Part shown: positions 1 through 9,814 of the stretch, in pieces
How the letters are laid out: each line of letters begins with the position of its first letter
Numbering within the stretch: the first letter of the stretch is position 1
Source of the DNA: Flabesymbios commensalis
Taxonomy: Eukaryota; Annelida; Polychaeta; Terebellida; Flabelligeridae
Length of the DNA: 64,000 nucleotides
Assembly (NCBI GenBank): GCA_964017125.1
Contig: OZ024903.1
Location: 81,577,916-81,641,915, forward strand
Reading direction: 5' to 3'
Position numbers and translations under genes: made by a program
The notes under the pieces: model-generated
Databases searched by the model: none
What the model saw: the letters and a program-made list of their open reading frames with translations, nothing else
What the model was told of the DNA's origin: nothing

Positions 1-59
1 GTAACTTTGGTCTCACGCATTGATATATATATACGGACGACACACCTAGCGCAGCAAAC

Positions 60-250
60 AGGTTCGTCTCCAGCTCTGGTGTTTAGATTTCAAATAAACA
101 AAATGTTTCTTCTCGACAAATCGTGAAGATTCAGTATTGTGCGGAGCCTTCGTGATCAAAAGGTAGCGGGCTCGGCCTCAGACTGACCGGGTCTGAATGT
201 CGAATCCTGTGTCTGGAGAGAATGTCATCTTATTCATTTCACCTTTTGAG
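60..250 (+). mobile_element. tRNA-derived dimeric SINE copy
   Basis: This copy carries an A-box-like stretch (TGATCAAAAGGTAGCGGG) followed by a B-box-like TGTCGAATCC, the layout of a pol III internal promoter. Before them lies a linker containing AAAATGTTTCTTCTCGAC, the same order seen in the copies on the minus strand near 44.3-44.6 kb. A second short tail (CATCTTATTCATTTCACC) resembles the tail of the copy near 37.1 kb. It directly abuts the left end of a foldback-like element. Family membership rests on comparison with the other copies in this window; the outer ends are approximate. Confidence 0.6.
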
Positions 251-369
251 ATCGCATCTATATGGTGTCCGTTTAGGGCCCTCTGGCCCTTTCGCCCTTT
301 GGTCGTTCCGCACTTTCCTTGTTTCGCAGTGTCGTACTTTCGTTGTTTCGTACTTTCGCTGTTTCATGG

Positions 370-785
370 TGATGAACGACAGCGTTAACCTCTTCACCAA
401 GACATCGGCGTGATAGACGGCAACGCTAACCACTTTAAACGAACACCGGCGTGATGGACGGCAGCGTTAACCACCAGGGCTCTGGCGTGATTGGTGGAAA
501 CGTTAACCTCTCCACCAAGGCCCCGGACGTTAGCGCTAGCCACTTCACTAGGGCACCAGCGTGATAGACGACAGCGTTAACCAGGTCCCCGGCGTGACGC
601 ACGGCGGCCTTACCCCCTCACCAGGGCTCCGGCATGACGGACGGCAGCGTTAACCATCACATCAGGGTCTTTGCTGAAATGTGAATCCCGGCGTGACAGA
701 AGGTAGCGTTAACAACCACATCAGGGTCTCTGATGAACAGCAAATCCCGGCGTGACAGACGATAACGTTAACCATCATATCAGGG
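370..785. repeat. Loop minisatellite of foldback copy 1
   Basis: About ten degenerate units of 36-60 bp, each with a core like CAGCGTTAACC, then CACCAGGGCTCCGGCGTGA and a GACGG end. The last two or three units gain an extra GTGAATCCCGG piece. The same core appears in three or four units at 15,580-15,735, so this loop belongs to the element family. Confidence 0.75.
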
Positions 786-1210
786 TACGAAACAACAAAA
801 AGTACGAAGTTACGAAAGTACGAAACAACGAAAGTACGAAGTTACGAATGTACGAAACAACGACAGTAAGAAACAACGAAAGTGCGAAAGTGCAAAAGTT
901 CGAAACTGCGAAACTGCGAAAGTACGAAAGTATAAAATTACATGTACGTAACAACGAAATTACTAAAGTAGGAAACTGCGAAACAGCGAAAGGGCAATGC
1001 GAAACTGCTAAAGGGCGATGCAAAACAGCGAAAGTGCGAGACTACGAAACAACGAAAAGACGATGCGAAACACCAAGACTGCCAAACAACGAGACAGCGA
1101 AACAACGAGAGTGCGATGCGAAACTACGAAAGGGCCATGCGCAACTGTTAAGTATAGAAACTACGAACAACGAAAGGGCGATGAGAAAGAGCAAGATTTT
1201 AAATAGGAAA
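786..1210 (+). repeat. 8-bp satellite array (CGAAAGTA / CGAAACAA words)
   Basis: The array is read in 8-base steps: CGAAACAA, CGAAAGTA, CGAAAGTG and CGAAACTG recur with point variants. Each unit begins CGAAA, so a CpG falls about every 8 bp. Frames stay open on both strands because the words contain no stop codons; this is not coding sequence. Confidence 0.85.
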
Positions 1211-1284
1211 AGTGCGAGATGGCCCTATCCGGGCACCATAAATGTATGCATCACCTGGCACTTTTTGAAATAAATTGATTGAAT

Positions 1285-2012
1285 TTATTCCATATCTACC
1301 ATCACAATAAGGACATTCTGAACTTTATAAATTGCATGTCTACCATCACAATAAGGACATTCTAAACTTTATAAATTCCATGTCTACCGTCACAATAAGG
1401 ACATTCTGAACTTTATAAATTGCATGTCTATCATCACAATAAGGACATTCTGAATTTTATAAATTACATGTCTACCATCACAATAAGGACATTCTGAACT
1501 TTAAATTGCATGTCCACCATCACAATGGGGACATTCTGAACTTTAAATTCCATGTCTATCATCACAATAAGGACATTCTGAATTTTCAGCTGAGATATTA
1601 TTCTTGGGTATATAAATTGCATGTCCACCATCATAAAAAGGACATTCTGAACTTTAAATTGCATGTCTACCTTCACAATAAGGACATTCTGAACTTGAAA
1701 TTCCATGTCTACCATCACAAGAAGAACATTCTGAACTTTAAATTCTATGTCTACTATCACAATAAGGACATTCTGAACTTTCAGTTGAGAGATTATTTTT
1801 GGGTATTTAAATTGCATGTCCACCATCATAATAAGGACATTCTGAAATTTAAATTCCATGTCTACCATCACAATATGGACATTCTGAACTTTAAATTTCA
1901 TGTCTACCATCACAATAAGGACATTCTGAACTTTAAATTCCATGTCTACCATCACAATAAGGACATTCTGAACTTTCAGTTGAGATATTATACTTGGGTA
2001 TTCAAATAGTTG
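1285..2012. repeat. 42-44 bp minisatellite with 195-bp higher-order period
   Basis: Units read CATGTCTACCATCACAATAA then GGACATTCTGAACTT. Early units are 44 bp (with TATAAATT), later ones 42 bp. Every fourth or so unit carries an extra GAGATATTATTCTTGGGTAT insert after CAGCTGA or CAGTTGA. These inserts sit at 1587, 1782 and 1977, so the higher-order period is exactly 195 bp twice over. Both 42 and 195 are multiples of three, which is why frames of 167-186 codons stay open on both strands. No coding signal is seen otherwise. Confidence 0.9.
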
Positions 2013-2027
2013 GCAGAACGCCACCCA

Positions 2028-2095
2028 GCAGACACAAAACGTTGAATCAATGTTGTTTTACCAAAACGACAATAGTGATGGCCCAGAGATATATA
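2028..2095. mobile_element. Fragment of ~108-bp hairpin MITE
   Basis: CCCAGCAGACACAAAACGTT followed by GAATCAATGTTG matches the left arm of the CCCAGCAAACACGAGACGTT family found many times further along. The second arm is missing or unrecognisable. Confidence 0.5.
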
Positions 2096-2397
2096 AATCT
2101 GATTAGAATTGAAGACAAAGAATTCATTTATCTGTTTATTGTGTGTCTGACAAAGTTTTGCTTTTCGATCCGTCATTCGTCAGTTGAATAAATCATACTG
2201 ATTTAAATGGACTAATCAGCCTACTATACATTTTATGTGCGATTTCAACTCCCAGGGAGCATATATGCAGGCCTGCAGCTATTATCATACACATTTCCAT
2301 TTCTGTCCTACTAGGTAAACATTTACACCCGAGTGAAGTCAAGCACGTGAGTGTGAAGACACAACATCGAACAATGCCCCAACGTTGAATAAACATA

Positions 2398-2466
2398 AAT
2401 ATGCTTTTTGTCTGAAACCCTGAACCAAGCGGGGATTGAACCCGCTCTACCCATTGCACCAAGGCC
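2398..2466 (-). mobile_element. tRNA-like SINE head
   Basis: On the minus strand GGTGCAATGGGTAGAGC resembles an A box and GGGTTCAATCCCCGC a good B box. TTCAGGGTTTCAGACAAAAAGC follows and matches the linker of the copy near 37.1 kb. The spacing between boxes is shorter than in a real tRNA and no full cloverleaf folds, so this is a SINE piece rather than a tRNA gene. Confidence 0.55.
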
Positions 2467-2995
2467 CTCTCTGTATGTATATTTCAAATCAAGCATTTTG
2501 TATAAATAATTTTGCAGCACAACATATACGCAGCTAATCACCAAAAAAATAATTATACAACAAACACCTAAATTTTACACTGAGATCACTATGTTGTGTA
2601 CAGTTTTGGGTATGTGGTTGGTAGGTATACATAGTTTTCATAGTTAACATACATACATACATAAATACATACATCGGCTAAACGTTTGTACAAGATTGCC
2701 AGTCTTATCAAGGTATAGCACCTCAATTCGTGAACAGGAAGCTGTATCATTGCGTGAAATCAAAAATACATATTACGTATTTCTGGTGAAATGCAGCCGG
2801 TCCCTAGGAATATTGTTTGTAAGTTATCTCGTGGTGTAATGAAAGGGTTCATCGACGTTTGCAAGCAAAGTAACAAACTCCTGTTAACAACTTGGGCGAC
2901 TCAATAAATTAACAAGTGATTATATTGTAAGAATAAGCTGCCTCTAAAAAGTTATGTTGGCCACTCAAATAAATGACAGTTTGGTAGATCGTTGT
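2467..2995. other. No gene recognised
   Basis: AT-rich sequence with a short CATA tract near 2,646-2,673. I see no coding frame, repeat family or structured element that I can name. Confidence 0.5.
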
Positions 2996-2999
2996 TTGA

Positions 3000-3458
3000 G
3001 TTTGGCCATTTATTGCCCATCATCTCTACAGGAACTTATTGCTTTGTGTGTTTTTCTTTTTTTTCTGTCTACCGTCTACAGTGGCTGTCATTGTACTTAT
3101 AGTCTTCATCTTATACTGTCCGTCATCTGCAGTGGGTTTTATGCCATTGCTTGGGTTTTGACTTGTCTTGTCCTACATCTGCAGGTGTTACAAGAATGTT
3201 TGTGTTTTTTCTTTTATTGTCCACCGTCTCCAGTGGCTGTCATTGCACTCCTTGGGTTTCGCCTTTTACTATCCGCCATCCACAGTGGGTTTTATAACGT
3301 TGTTTTGTCTTTTATTCCCACCATCGCCAGCAGGTACTATAGCATTTGTTTTTCTTCATTGCACACTATCGCCAGCAGATTTTTTGCATGTGCTTTTCTT
3401 CATTGGCCACTATCGCCAGCAGGTGTTATAGCATTACTTGTGCTTTGTCTGGCACCAG
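3000..3458. repeat. 44-52 bp minisatellite overlapping the receptor's 3' end
   Basis: About nine degenerate units with the core CCATCGCCAGCAGGTGTTAT or the variant CCGTCTCCAGTGGCTGT, followed by a T-rich half with TTTTATT. Cores fall near 3020, 3072, 3121, 3173, 3224, 3276, 3321, 3366 and 3410, so spacing tightens from about 52 to 44 bp toward the gene. The last unit encodes the final ten or so residues and the stop of the receptor on the other strand. The plus-strand frame of 218 codons across this array is a by-product. Confidence 0.85.
3311..3316 (-). promoter_or_regulatory. Candidate poly(A) signal for the receptor
   Basis: TTTATT here reads AATAAA on the minus strand, about 85 nt past the stop codon. 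A second lies at 3213-3218. Both are part of the T-rich half of the minisatellite unit, so the repeat itself may supply the 3' processing signal. Sequence match only; no transcript evidence. Confidence 0.3.
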
Positions 3459-4545
3459 CTTCCACATGGCTCACGGTAATCACCCGAGTTGCTGTGGAGC
3501 TGTTTAACCTCGTGAGGGCAGTCGCGCGGGATTCCGTGACTGAAGATCCAGATCTCATGTCCAGCACCCGGCGAGGACACAACAAGGATCTGTACGCCTG
3601 CTTAAATTGACTGTTCATCGCTCCGTAGACAAGCCAGTTAACACTAGCTGAACTCCACTGAAGCAGAGTGAACAACAAAGCTACAAAGTCGTTCACATGC
3701 TGCCCACCTCGAGCAATGTTGTTCGCAAGAGGCCACGGAAGGTAGGTTACAGCAAATATGACCATAACCACCAGCATGGTCTTGGCCACTTGGACGTCCT
3801 TGGATTTCTTGCTGTTCTGGCTGCTGTTGGTATTAGAGGTCACCCTGACTTGGTTTTTCTTGACAAATAGGTAGATCTTGAGATAGAGGGCGGTGATGAT
3901 TAGGATCAGGCAGATGTACCATATCAATATGAACTCCACAGTCATAGGCTCATCTCTCTTGATATCACACCACATGAATAGTGAGTCAAACTCAGCATGA
4001 ATGCCCATCACCGGATTGAAGAACGCCATTGGAATCCTCCTCAAGAGGTCTATAGAGAATCCAAACATGAACAGCAGGAACACGATTAGCGCCATTACCC
4101 ACTTCTTGGACCAGTGACGGTACCAGTTTGGCTTGACTACAATAAGGAATCTGTAAGTTGTAATCATAACAATGTGTAGACTCGTGGTGGTGATGTTAGC
4201 AGTGACGATAGGTATAAACAAAACACACAGAGAACCACCAAGTACCCAAGATCTCCTGATATAACTAATCAGGACAACCAGACATGGTCCAAGAAGAGTT
4301 AAGAGGTCGTTGATGGCAAGTGTTGCCAGGAATACGTTGCATTTCTTCCTCAGGGAAGGTGTGCGGTAGAGAGCTGCCAACAGCAAGATGTTGCCAAAGA
4401 TTCCAATCCCGATGATGGTTGACATCCCTAAAGCCCCCGTGACGGCGATACCCATAGGAATGAGAGCCTCTGTAGAGTTAGATATATTTGACGCGCTGTC
4501 GGTTGTCATGTTGGTGATTTCTGGCATGTCGGTGCTGTTCTCCAT
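3400..4545 (-). CDS. Class A (rhodopsin-like) G protein-coupled receptor, orphan
   Basis: A 381-residue seven-helix receptor for the plasma membrane; ligand unknown. Four N-glycosylation sequons (Asn3, 12, 20, 23) mark the outer N-terminus. Helices lie near 33-58, 69-96, 103-133, 148-170, 203-229, 252-276 and 284-310. Landmarks: GN at 51-52 in helix 1, LAINDLL with Asp80 in helix 2, Cys107 and Cys193 for the usual disulfide, FAVTYLP with Pro270 in helix 6, and NWLVY at 303-307 where NPxxY is usual. The DRY site reads YRF (131-133), a notable departure from the motif that controls G-protein activation. Cys323 after helix 8 could be palmitoylated. Overall it resembles the loose melatonin/Moody/GPR84-like receptors, but I would not assign a subtype. 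The coding region is one exon; the last residues arise from a minisatellite. Confidence 0.93.
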   Translation of the reverse strand: MENSTDMPEITNMTTDSASNISNSTEALIPMGIAVTGALGMSTIIGIGIFGNILLLAALYRTPSLRKKCNVFLATLAINDLLTLLGPCLVVLISYIRRSWVLGGSLCVLFIPIVTANITTTSLHIVMITTYRFLIVVKPNWYRHWSKKWVMALIVFLLFMFGFSIDLLRRIPMAFFNPVMGIHAEFDSLFMWCDIKRDEPMTVEFILIWYICLILIITALYLKIYLFVKKNQVRVTSNTNSSQNSKKSKDVQVAKTMLVVMVIFAVTYLPWPLANNIARGGQHVNDFVALLFTLLQWSSASVNWLVYGAMNSQFKQAYRSLLCPRRVLDMRSGSSVTESRATALTRLNSSTATRVITVSHVEAGARQSTSNAITPAGDSGQ

Positions 4546-4572
4546 GATGCAGGCTCTGAAAGAATAAATGAT
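4546..4572 (-). other. Candidate 3' splice site just before the receptor ATG
   Basis: Read on the minus strand, TTTATTCTTTCAG ends at 4556 and is followed by AGCCTGCATC and the ATG. This fits an acceptor of an intron in the 5' untranslated region, which would place the promoter and first exon at higher coordinates, across the MITEs at 4.6-5.05 kb or beyond. The pyrimidine tract is short, so this is tentative. Confidence 0.45.
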
Positions 4573-4620
4573 GTTTATCGCGTGATGTTAAATAGCAAAC
4601 TAGTTATTTTCAAATTTAAA

Positions 4621-4778
4621 TTAACCCTTTGAGCACCAAGTTTAATTTAAATTTGTACCGACTTTACGTGATGTCTTGCTATCTTAAAACACAACATGAT
4701 GTGTACGTGTTGTTAACAGTGATGTGTGCTGATCAAAATTAAAAAAAAACGATTTTAGATTGACGATCAAAGGGTTAA
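4621..4778. mobile_element. TTAA-flanked MITE (piggyBac-like)
   Basis: Ends are TTAACCCTTTGA and TCAAAGGGTTAA, a perfect 12-bp inverted pair including the TTAA that piggyBac-superfamily elements duplicate and CCCTTT at the tip. The body of about 158 bp is non-coding. It sits just upstream of the receptor start, probably within its 5' intron or leader. Confidence 0.75.
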
Positions 4779-5051
4779 AAGGCCTGGCCCAGGCTACAAT
4801 CATAAAAAAATCGGTGATTTTATTTTGGCTTCTTAATATTCCTGATTACTAATTTTGGACAACCATGTCAAAAATAAGAAATACGGGAATTTCGTCTCTA
4901 TATCTAGCCTAGCTGGTGAATGCGCAGCAGAAAAATTAAAAACTTTTGCAGTTCTAGTCTATGGACATGTTTACATCATATGGCCATATTAAGAAGCCAA
5001 AATAAAATCACCGAATTTTTGATGATTTTAGCCTGCGCCAGTCCCTTTAGG
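4779..5051. mobile_element. Long-TIR hairpin MITE, copy 1
   Basis: The left arm contains ATAAAAAAATCGGTGATTTT and GGCTTCTTAATAT; the right arm contains their inverse, ending in CCAGTCCCTTTAGG. The middle carries TCTCTATATCTAGCCTA and GGTGAATGCGCAGCA. A fuller copy lies at 9,061-9,419. It abuts the previous MITE with no spacer. Confidence 0.75.
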
Positions 5052-5800
5052 TTATTGTGAACAATTTGTCCAAAATACGTAATTTTGAACAAAATATATA
5101 CCGTCGACCCTCTGAAGTAGGGGTGTCATTTTTTAAATAAGATTTAATTTTTTTTCTAGACCCTTTAAAATAGAGGGGTATCACCCCTCTCTTTTTTGCA
5201 TAGCTAGAGCCACTTAGTAATGACTACTTGAACGATCATTATGCCTACTCCATAAAACGGTGTGTGTCATGTATGGTGCTGGTGCACATTTTGCTCAACA
5301 ATGACATAAGGTTGAATGGTGGTACGTATACAACCTAAATTGTTAATTCTCATGAGTTTTCCGGACACTATGGGTGAGGGTTAAAAAAACTATTCCCTCT
5401 TAATGCTCGCTGCCGCTAATTTAAAAAGAGCAGCACAACATTCCCTGGTACACTCCAACAATCGTGCACCGGCCTGAAGAAAACAGAAGAACACGGGACA
5501 GATACATGAGGATAGTCCAGCGTTAATTCAGTTTTGCAAGAATGAAATTAGGCATTATGAAAAGATAAATCAAAATGTGTCTTTTAACTGTTGTAGTTAT
5601 CATTTATCCAAATACAGCAGTATTAAAAGGACTATAATATGTTCATTTGTAATTTTGTTTTCAGAAAACACTCATGTCCAAAAATACTGATCCTGATGCA
5701 AAAAAACTACCGTACAAGCTCTCAGATATGCAGTGACTCTAAATGTCCACAAATCTAGAATAACTGCTTCCAATACGTTATGCCAATAATCGAAGATGAA
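5052..5800. other. No gene recognised
   Basis: AT-rich sequence. A short duplicated pair around 5,115 and 5,160 (CCCTCTGAAGTAGGGGTGTC and CCCTTTAAAATAGAGGGGTA) is all I can point to. Confidence 0.4.
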
Positions 5801-5804
5801 TAAT

Positions 5805-6092
5805 AAAATCAAGATGGCCGCTACATCCTCGGTTTTGATCGCACATGAAAATGGACAATGCAAATAGACTCCCGAAAACCTATATAAGCCAGGTTTCAAA
5901 GCATTTAACTGAAAATAAGAGCGAGGTATTAAAATTGGGAAAACCAAAATGGCTGCTGCCGGAGCCTCGTTTTCGGTCTCGCATGTAAACGGACAATGTC
6001 AATAGACTCGCATACTCTGAAAACCTATATATATCAGGTTTCGAGGGAATTCTGAAGAAAAAAAATAACTCGCCAGGAGGCGGCCATTTTGA
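5805..6092 (+). repeat. 138-bp degenerate tandem repeat, two units
   Basis: Unit landmarks GGACAATG fall at 5853 and 5991, 138 bp apart, each preceded by ATGGCCGC or ATGGCTGC and a CCTCGTTTTCGG-like stretch and followed by GAAAACCTATATA. Inverted relatives lie at 44,705-44,990. Confidence 0.7.
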
Positions 6093-6640
6093 TTATCGGT
6101 GGAAAGCTAAAAATGTAATCAGGTAATCCCCATACTTATGGGTAACTTCACGTAAAAATTGGAGAGGTCCATTAATTATTTTTCAAGTTATCGCGTTAAC
6201 AAGAATTTTTTTTAAATCTTTGACTTTGACATTTGACCTATGACAATGACATTGGGTAAAAAAAATTACCGGGAGGGGTTGAATATTTGTATGAATTATA
6301 AATTCAATCTCTTGCACCATGTTGGTGTAGTGGCCAAAAGACTACGTGCGGCGGCACGTAGTCTCATATGCTAACCTTCTGATGGATTAATTAACATTAT
6401 GTCTCATAATTATATCAACTTTTACATGGCTAGAACTTCAATTTCTCATAAAATAAACCTCTGGGAGCTGGACAATTATAAATCTCATGCATTAACTCTC
6501 TGGGGACTAGAGTAAATCATGTCTTTTTTAACAACACTTTGGGGTCTAGAATATCACAGGCTCGTCTATTACCCTCCTATGTTAACCTTCTAAATAAAAT
6601 ATATATATTAAATATTTTGGCAATTGTGCAAATCATTCAC
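6093..6640. other. No gene recognised
   Basis: AT-rich DNA with a tandem GACATTTGACCTATGACAATG-like patch near 6,227-6,256. No coding potential seen. Confidence 0.4.
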
Positions 6641-7390
6641 ATTTTTGAGGTCTAAGGAGACTTTGCCCTTGAATATGACCTTTCACCTCAGTTTGACCTT
6701 TTTGAAATGTGAAATGTAAACAAATAGAATCCCCGAAAAAATAGTGCAAAAAACATATTAAATCTGTCTCTGCGATATTTATTTCTGGAAGTTAGTGATT
6801 AAAGTTAAAATATATAAATTACTGGTTTAATGGCGACCATTTTTTTTACCCGAAAACGAGGCGTTTCCAAGGAGGATCGGTGGCGTTTTATGTGTTTTTT
6901 TTTAAATTATGTTGAAAAGCATTAATGAACATTTTTGTCAATTATATATTTTTGCATTTGTGCACATAAAATGCAATTTTGAAAATGACATCAGTTTGAC
7001 CTCTTAGCAATTCAAAATGTAAACAAATATGATCCTTTTAAAAAATAAAGTGCGAAAAAAACATATTCTGTGTGGCTCTACAATGTTTAGTTCTGAAATG
7101 ATTTATTAAAAAAATGTATATAAATTATTCACATTGCTCAGACCTAATTTGACCTTGACCTTGAAAATGACCGCAGTGTGACCTCTTAAGAATTTTAAAT
7201 GTGAACAAAATAATCTAATAAAAAAATTAGCGAGAAAAGACATATTATATGTGGCTTTCCGATGTTTAGTTCTCAAATGATAAAGACTTATTCAAAATTT
7301 ACAAATTACTGATTTAAGGGCGGCCACTTTGGATTTTACACCAAAAACGAGGCTTTTCCAAGGCGGATTCGTGTGGGCTTTTATAGGTGT
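6640..7390 (+). repeat. Old tandem repeat with GTTTGACCTCTTA landmarks
   Basis: Three diverged units share ATGTAAACAAAT, then GTGCRAAAAAACATAT and GGCTCTACAATGTTTAGTTC. The ATGTAAACAAAT landmarks fall near 6717, 7020 and 7202, so unit spacing is irregular. Units end in ATGGCGACC or GGGCGGCC blocks (6831, 7319) followed by an AAAACGAGGC stretch. Confidence 0.6.
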
Positions 7391-7460
7391 CTCCACATAG
7401 CCCCACTGAGTTAAATTCCGTTAAAAAACCTTTGTTAAAGTCCATTAAAAAATATTTAGC

Positions 7461-7740
7461 AGAACCAGGCAATTGTGGACTTCTATCTAACACACAACCA
7501 TAAGTGTGTTAGATCGATAGATCTGAGGAGTGAGTGGAATCCAATGAGTGAAAATAGTGAACAAAGTGTTAAATGGGGACATCAAGAAAAAATACTAAAA
7601 ATCAATTAAGTTAACTAATAAAAAAATTGTAGGTGGAAAGGACAAAAAGCAATTGGGGACCTCAAAACGTCCCCGATTGCTTTTGCTGTCCCCAATTAGA
7701 AGGCTGTGTGCTAGATAGAAGTCCCCAATTGCCTGGTTCT
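7461..7740. mobile_element. Stem-loop element joined to a (TCAC)n tract
   Basis: 35-bp inverted ends: AGAACCAGGCAATTGTGGAC at 7461 pairs with GTCCCCAATTGCCTGGTTCT ending at 7740. Inside, a second hairpin pairs GGACAAAAAGCAATTGGGGA (7640) with CCCCGATTGCTTTTGCTGTC (ending 7690). The right end passes directly into the (TCAC)n tract. The layout is like invertebrate MITEs that carry a tetranucleotide tract at or near one end. Confidence 0.65.
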
Positions 7741-8023
7741 ACTCACTCACTCACTCACTCACTCACTTACTCACTCACTCACTCACTCACTCACTCACTC
7801 ACTCACTCACTCACTCACTCACTCACTCACTCACTCACTCACTCACTCACTCACTCACTCACTCACTCACTCACTCACTCACTCACTCACTCACTCACTC
7901 ACTCACTCACTCACTCACTCACTCACTCACTCACTCACTCACTCACTCACTCACTCACTCACTCACTCACTCACTCGCTCACTCATTCACTCACTCACTC
8001 ACTCACTCACTCACTCACTCACC
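7740..8023 (+). repeat. (TCAC)n microsatellite
   Basis: About 280 bp of TCAC with three or so single-base changes, starting exactly at the end of the stem-loop element. The open frame of Thr-His-Ser-Leu repeats is an artefact. Confidence 0.95.
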
Positions 8024-9057
8024 TTCCTTCTTGCTGTGCTGATTAGCGGCAGGCTGTTGTACCTGTTGACATATATCACGGTGTGAGTGTGGACGGCTTG
8101 GGATTGCTTCAAAAGATTTTCAGATGTGAGAGCTCTTTGCACACTTATATACAGATCCACGCTTCCGTCCCGCTCTTTAGAAATCTGTAGCTGCAGGGCA
8201 TGGCTGTGGCAGCAGACAGGTGACGTTGGCCATACGTTGGCCATACGTATGACCAACGTCACAGCGAGATGTGAGGATCTGCGTTGGTTTCATAAAAGGT
8301 GATAGTAATAATCGTAATAGGTTTGTTTTGTTTGGCCTGGCGTTGTACAGCCGTCTGAGCCATTGGCCCGGCATTAAACCAACACATGCTCAACATCTCG
8401 TGTTTACCTGCGGAAACTCTTGGAGGGATTATTTCCTGTGAATTAGTCAGTGATACGTGTCGTCTCATGTTTTGATTATCACTTGTGATGTATGCTCAGA
8501 ATACCATTTCCCGTTTTCTATGAAAGAAGCCCCACTCCCATGAAAACGTGTCCACTTAACGGATGCGTCCAACGCCCAGCCTTACGGCGGGGCGTCACAT
8601 TACTTTTCAAGGCAAATCACAGTATCGAAAATCACATCGGCTCAATCGAGATGTACTGACAAAATTTGTTCGAGTTTTGATATATTTTGATACGATTTAA
8701 TACAAATATATTTCACATTATACCAGATTTGTCAGTTAATTATTTCTTATACATATATCATACAAGATGAGAATTAAAACGCTATTCACATCCTGTATGT
8801 TTGAAATGAGTCACCATCTACTTTTCTTTGAAAACAAATAAGTTGAACACTTGACTTATATAAGTGAATAATACATGCTCTGTCGTATCTCATATAGTTT
8901 ATTATTTTTAACTATTTACCGGCTGTGACTTAGGGGACATTTTCAATTCTCTTGAAGCTGGTCCTACTCATGCAACTAATTTAAATGAATAAAAATACAT
9001 TGACGTTTAAACCATGGTATTTGTTATAATATACATTGATTCTGTTGCACGTTCGCA
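8024..9057. other. No gene recognised; one small palindrome
   Basis: No family recognised. At 8,221-8,262 GTGACGTTGGCCATACG is repeated as TTGGCCATACG and then inverted as CGTATGACCAACGTCAC, giving a strong hairpin with alternative pairings. Confidence 0.5.
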
Positions 9058-9060
9058 TTA

Positions 9061-9419
9061 AAGGGACATGCCCAGGTCTAAAATCATCAAAAAATCGGTG
9101 ATTTTATTTTAGCTTAATGATATGACCATATGATGTAAACATACTGCAAAAGTGTTTTAATTTTTGTGCTGCGCATTCACCAATTAGGCTAGATATAGAG
9201 ACGAAATCCCCGTATTTCTTATTTTTGACATGGTTGTCAATAATTAGAAATTAAACAGGAATTTTGTCTCTATATCTAGCCTAACTGGTGAATGCGCAGC
9301 ACAAGACTTAAAAAATGTTGCAGTTCTAGTCTATGGACATGTTTACATCATATGGTTATATTAAGAAGTCAAAATAAAATCACCGACTTTTTATGATTTT
9401 AGACCTGGGCATGTCCCTT
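9061..9419. mobile_element. Long-TIR hairpin MITE, copy 2 (full length)
   Basis: The left tip AAGGGACATGCCCAGG mirrors the right tip CCTGGGCATGTCCCTT, and pairing continues through AATCGGTGATTTTATTTT on both sides. Inner parts also pair: GCTAGATATAGAGACGAAAT against TTTTGTCTCTATATCTAGCC. Almost the whole 359 bp can fold back. No coding frame. Confidence 0.85.
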
Positions 9420-9631
9420 CAAAGTAAAAATCATTTTTGTTGTTGTGCAGATTCAGCTCGAGGCGTCATCGGCACTGAGAGGGGTAATTTTTGGTTGGAT
9501 AAGTTGTGCGATTGTTAGCGAATCATTTTAATATAAAATTATTTTGCTGGATTCAGTTAATGTGATGGTGATTAAATTTTTAATAAATAGAAGTCAGGAT
9601 GAAGTGGTCCTTTTTAGGCAATTAACTCTTT

Positions 9632-9780
9632 CAGTGCGGGGTCCGACTTTGGACTCTAGATACGTTGAGTCCCGCACTGAAAAAAATAAAACTTTATAAT
9701 GGCCGTAAAACCATTATATACCATATGTTTTCAAATGAAACGGAAAGAGCTATCTAAAACATTTATAATTGATTAAAATT
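9632..9780. mobile_element. Hairpin MITE fragment (TTAACTCTTTCAGTGCGGGG type)
   Basis: TTAACTCTTTCAGTGCGGGG leads into a hairpin closed by GTCCCGCACTGAAA, then a conserved ACTTTATAATGGCCGTAAAA stretch. A relative lies at 55,325-55,490. TTAA at the left tip suggests a piggyBac-like target site. Confidence 0.6.
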
Positions 9781-9814
9781 ACAAATCTCTTTGCTCTCCA
9801 CGGTTACTACAGCA

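Larger units (their letters stand above)
250..1255. mobile_element. Foldback-like element, copy 1 (8-bp satellite arms)
   Basis: The ends are inverted copies: left TATGGTGTCCGTTTAGGGCC at 261-280, right GGCCCTATCCGGGCACCATA at 1221-1240. Just inside the left end the satellite runs in TTTCG orientation (about 285-370); just inside the right end it runs in CGAAA orientation (about 786-1210). Between them (about 370-785) lies a minisatellite of roughly 36-60 bp built on GCGTTAACC and GGCGTGATGGACGG. The plan, inverted arms of short tandem repeats around a loop, is that of foldback (FB/TU-type) DNA elements. No transposase is visible, so it is probably non-autonomous. The open frames inside come from the repeat. 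Confidence 0.65.

Noticed and set aside
1464-2024. Frames of 167-186 codons on both strands
   Set aside because: Direct translation of the 42-bp minisatellite; no independent coding sign.
2398-2466. Functional tRNA gene
   Set aside because: A good B box but wrong box spacing and no acceptor stem; fits the SINE family instead.
2954-3610. 218-codon plus-strand frame overlapping the receptor
   Set aside because: Antisense to the receptor's end and the rest is minisatellite; hydrophobic character comes from the T-rich unit.
7633-8046. 137-codon frame
   Set aside because: Mostly a translated (TCAC)n microsatellite.
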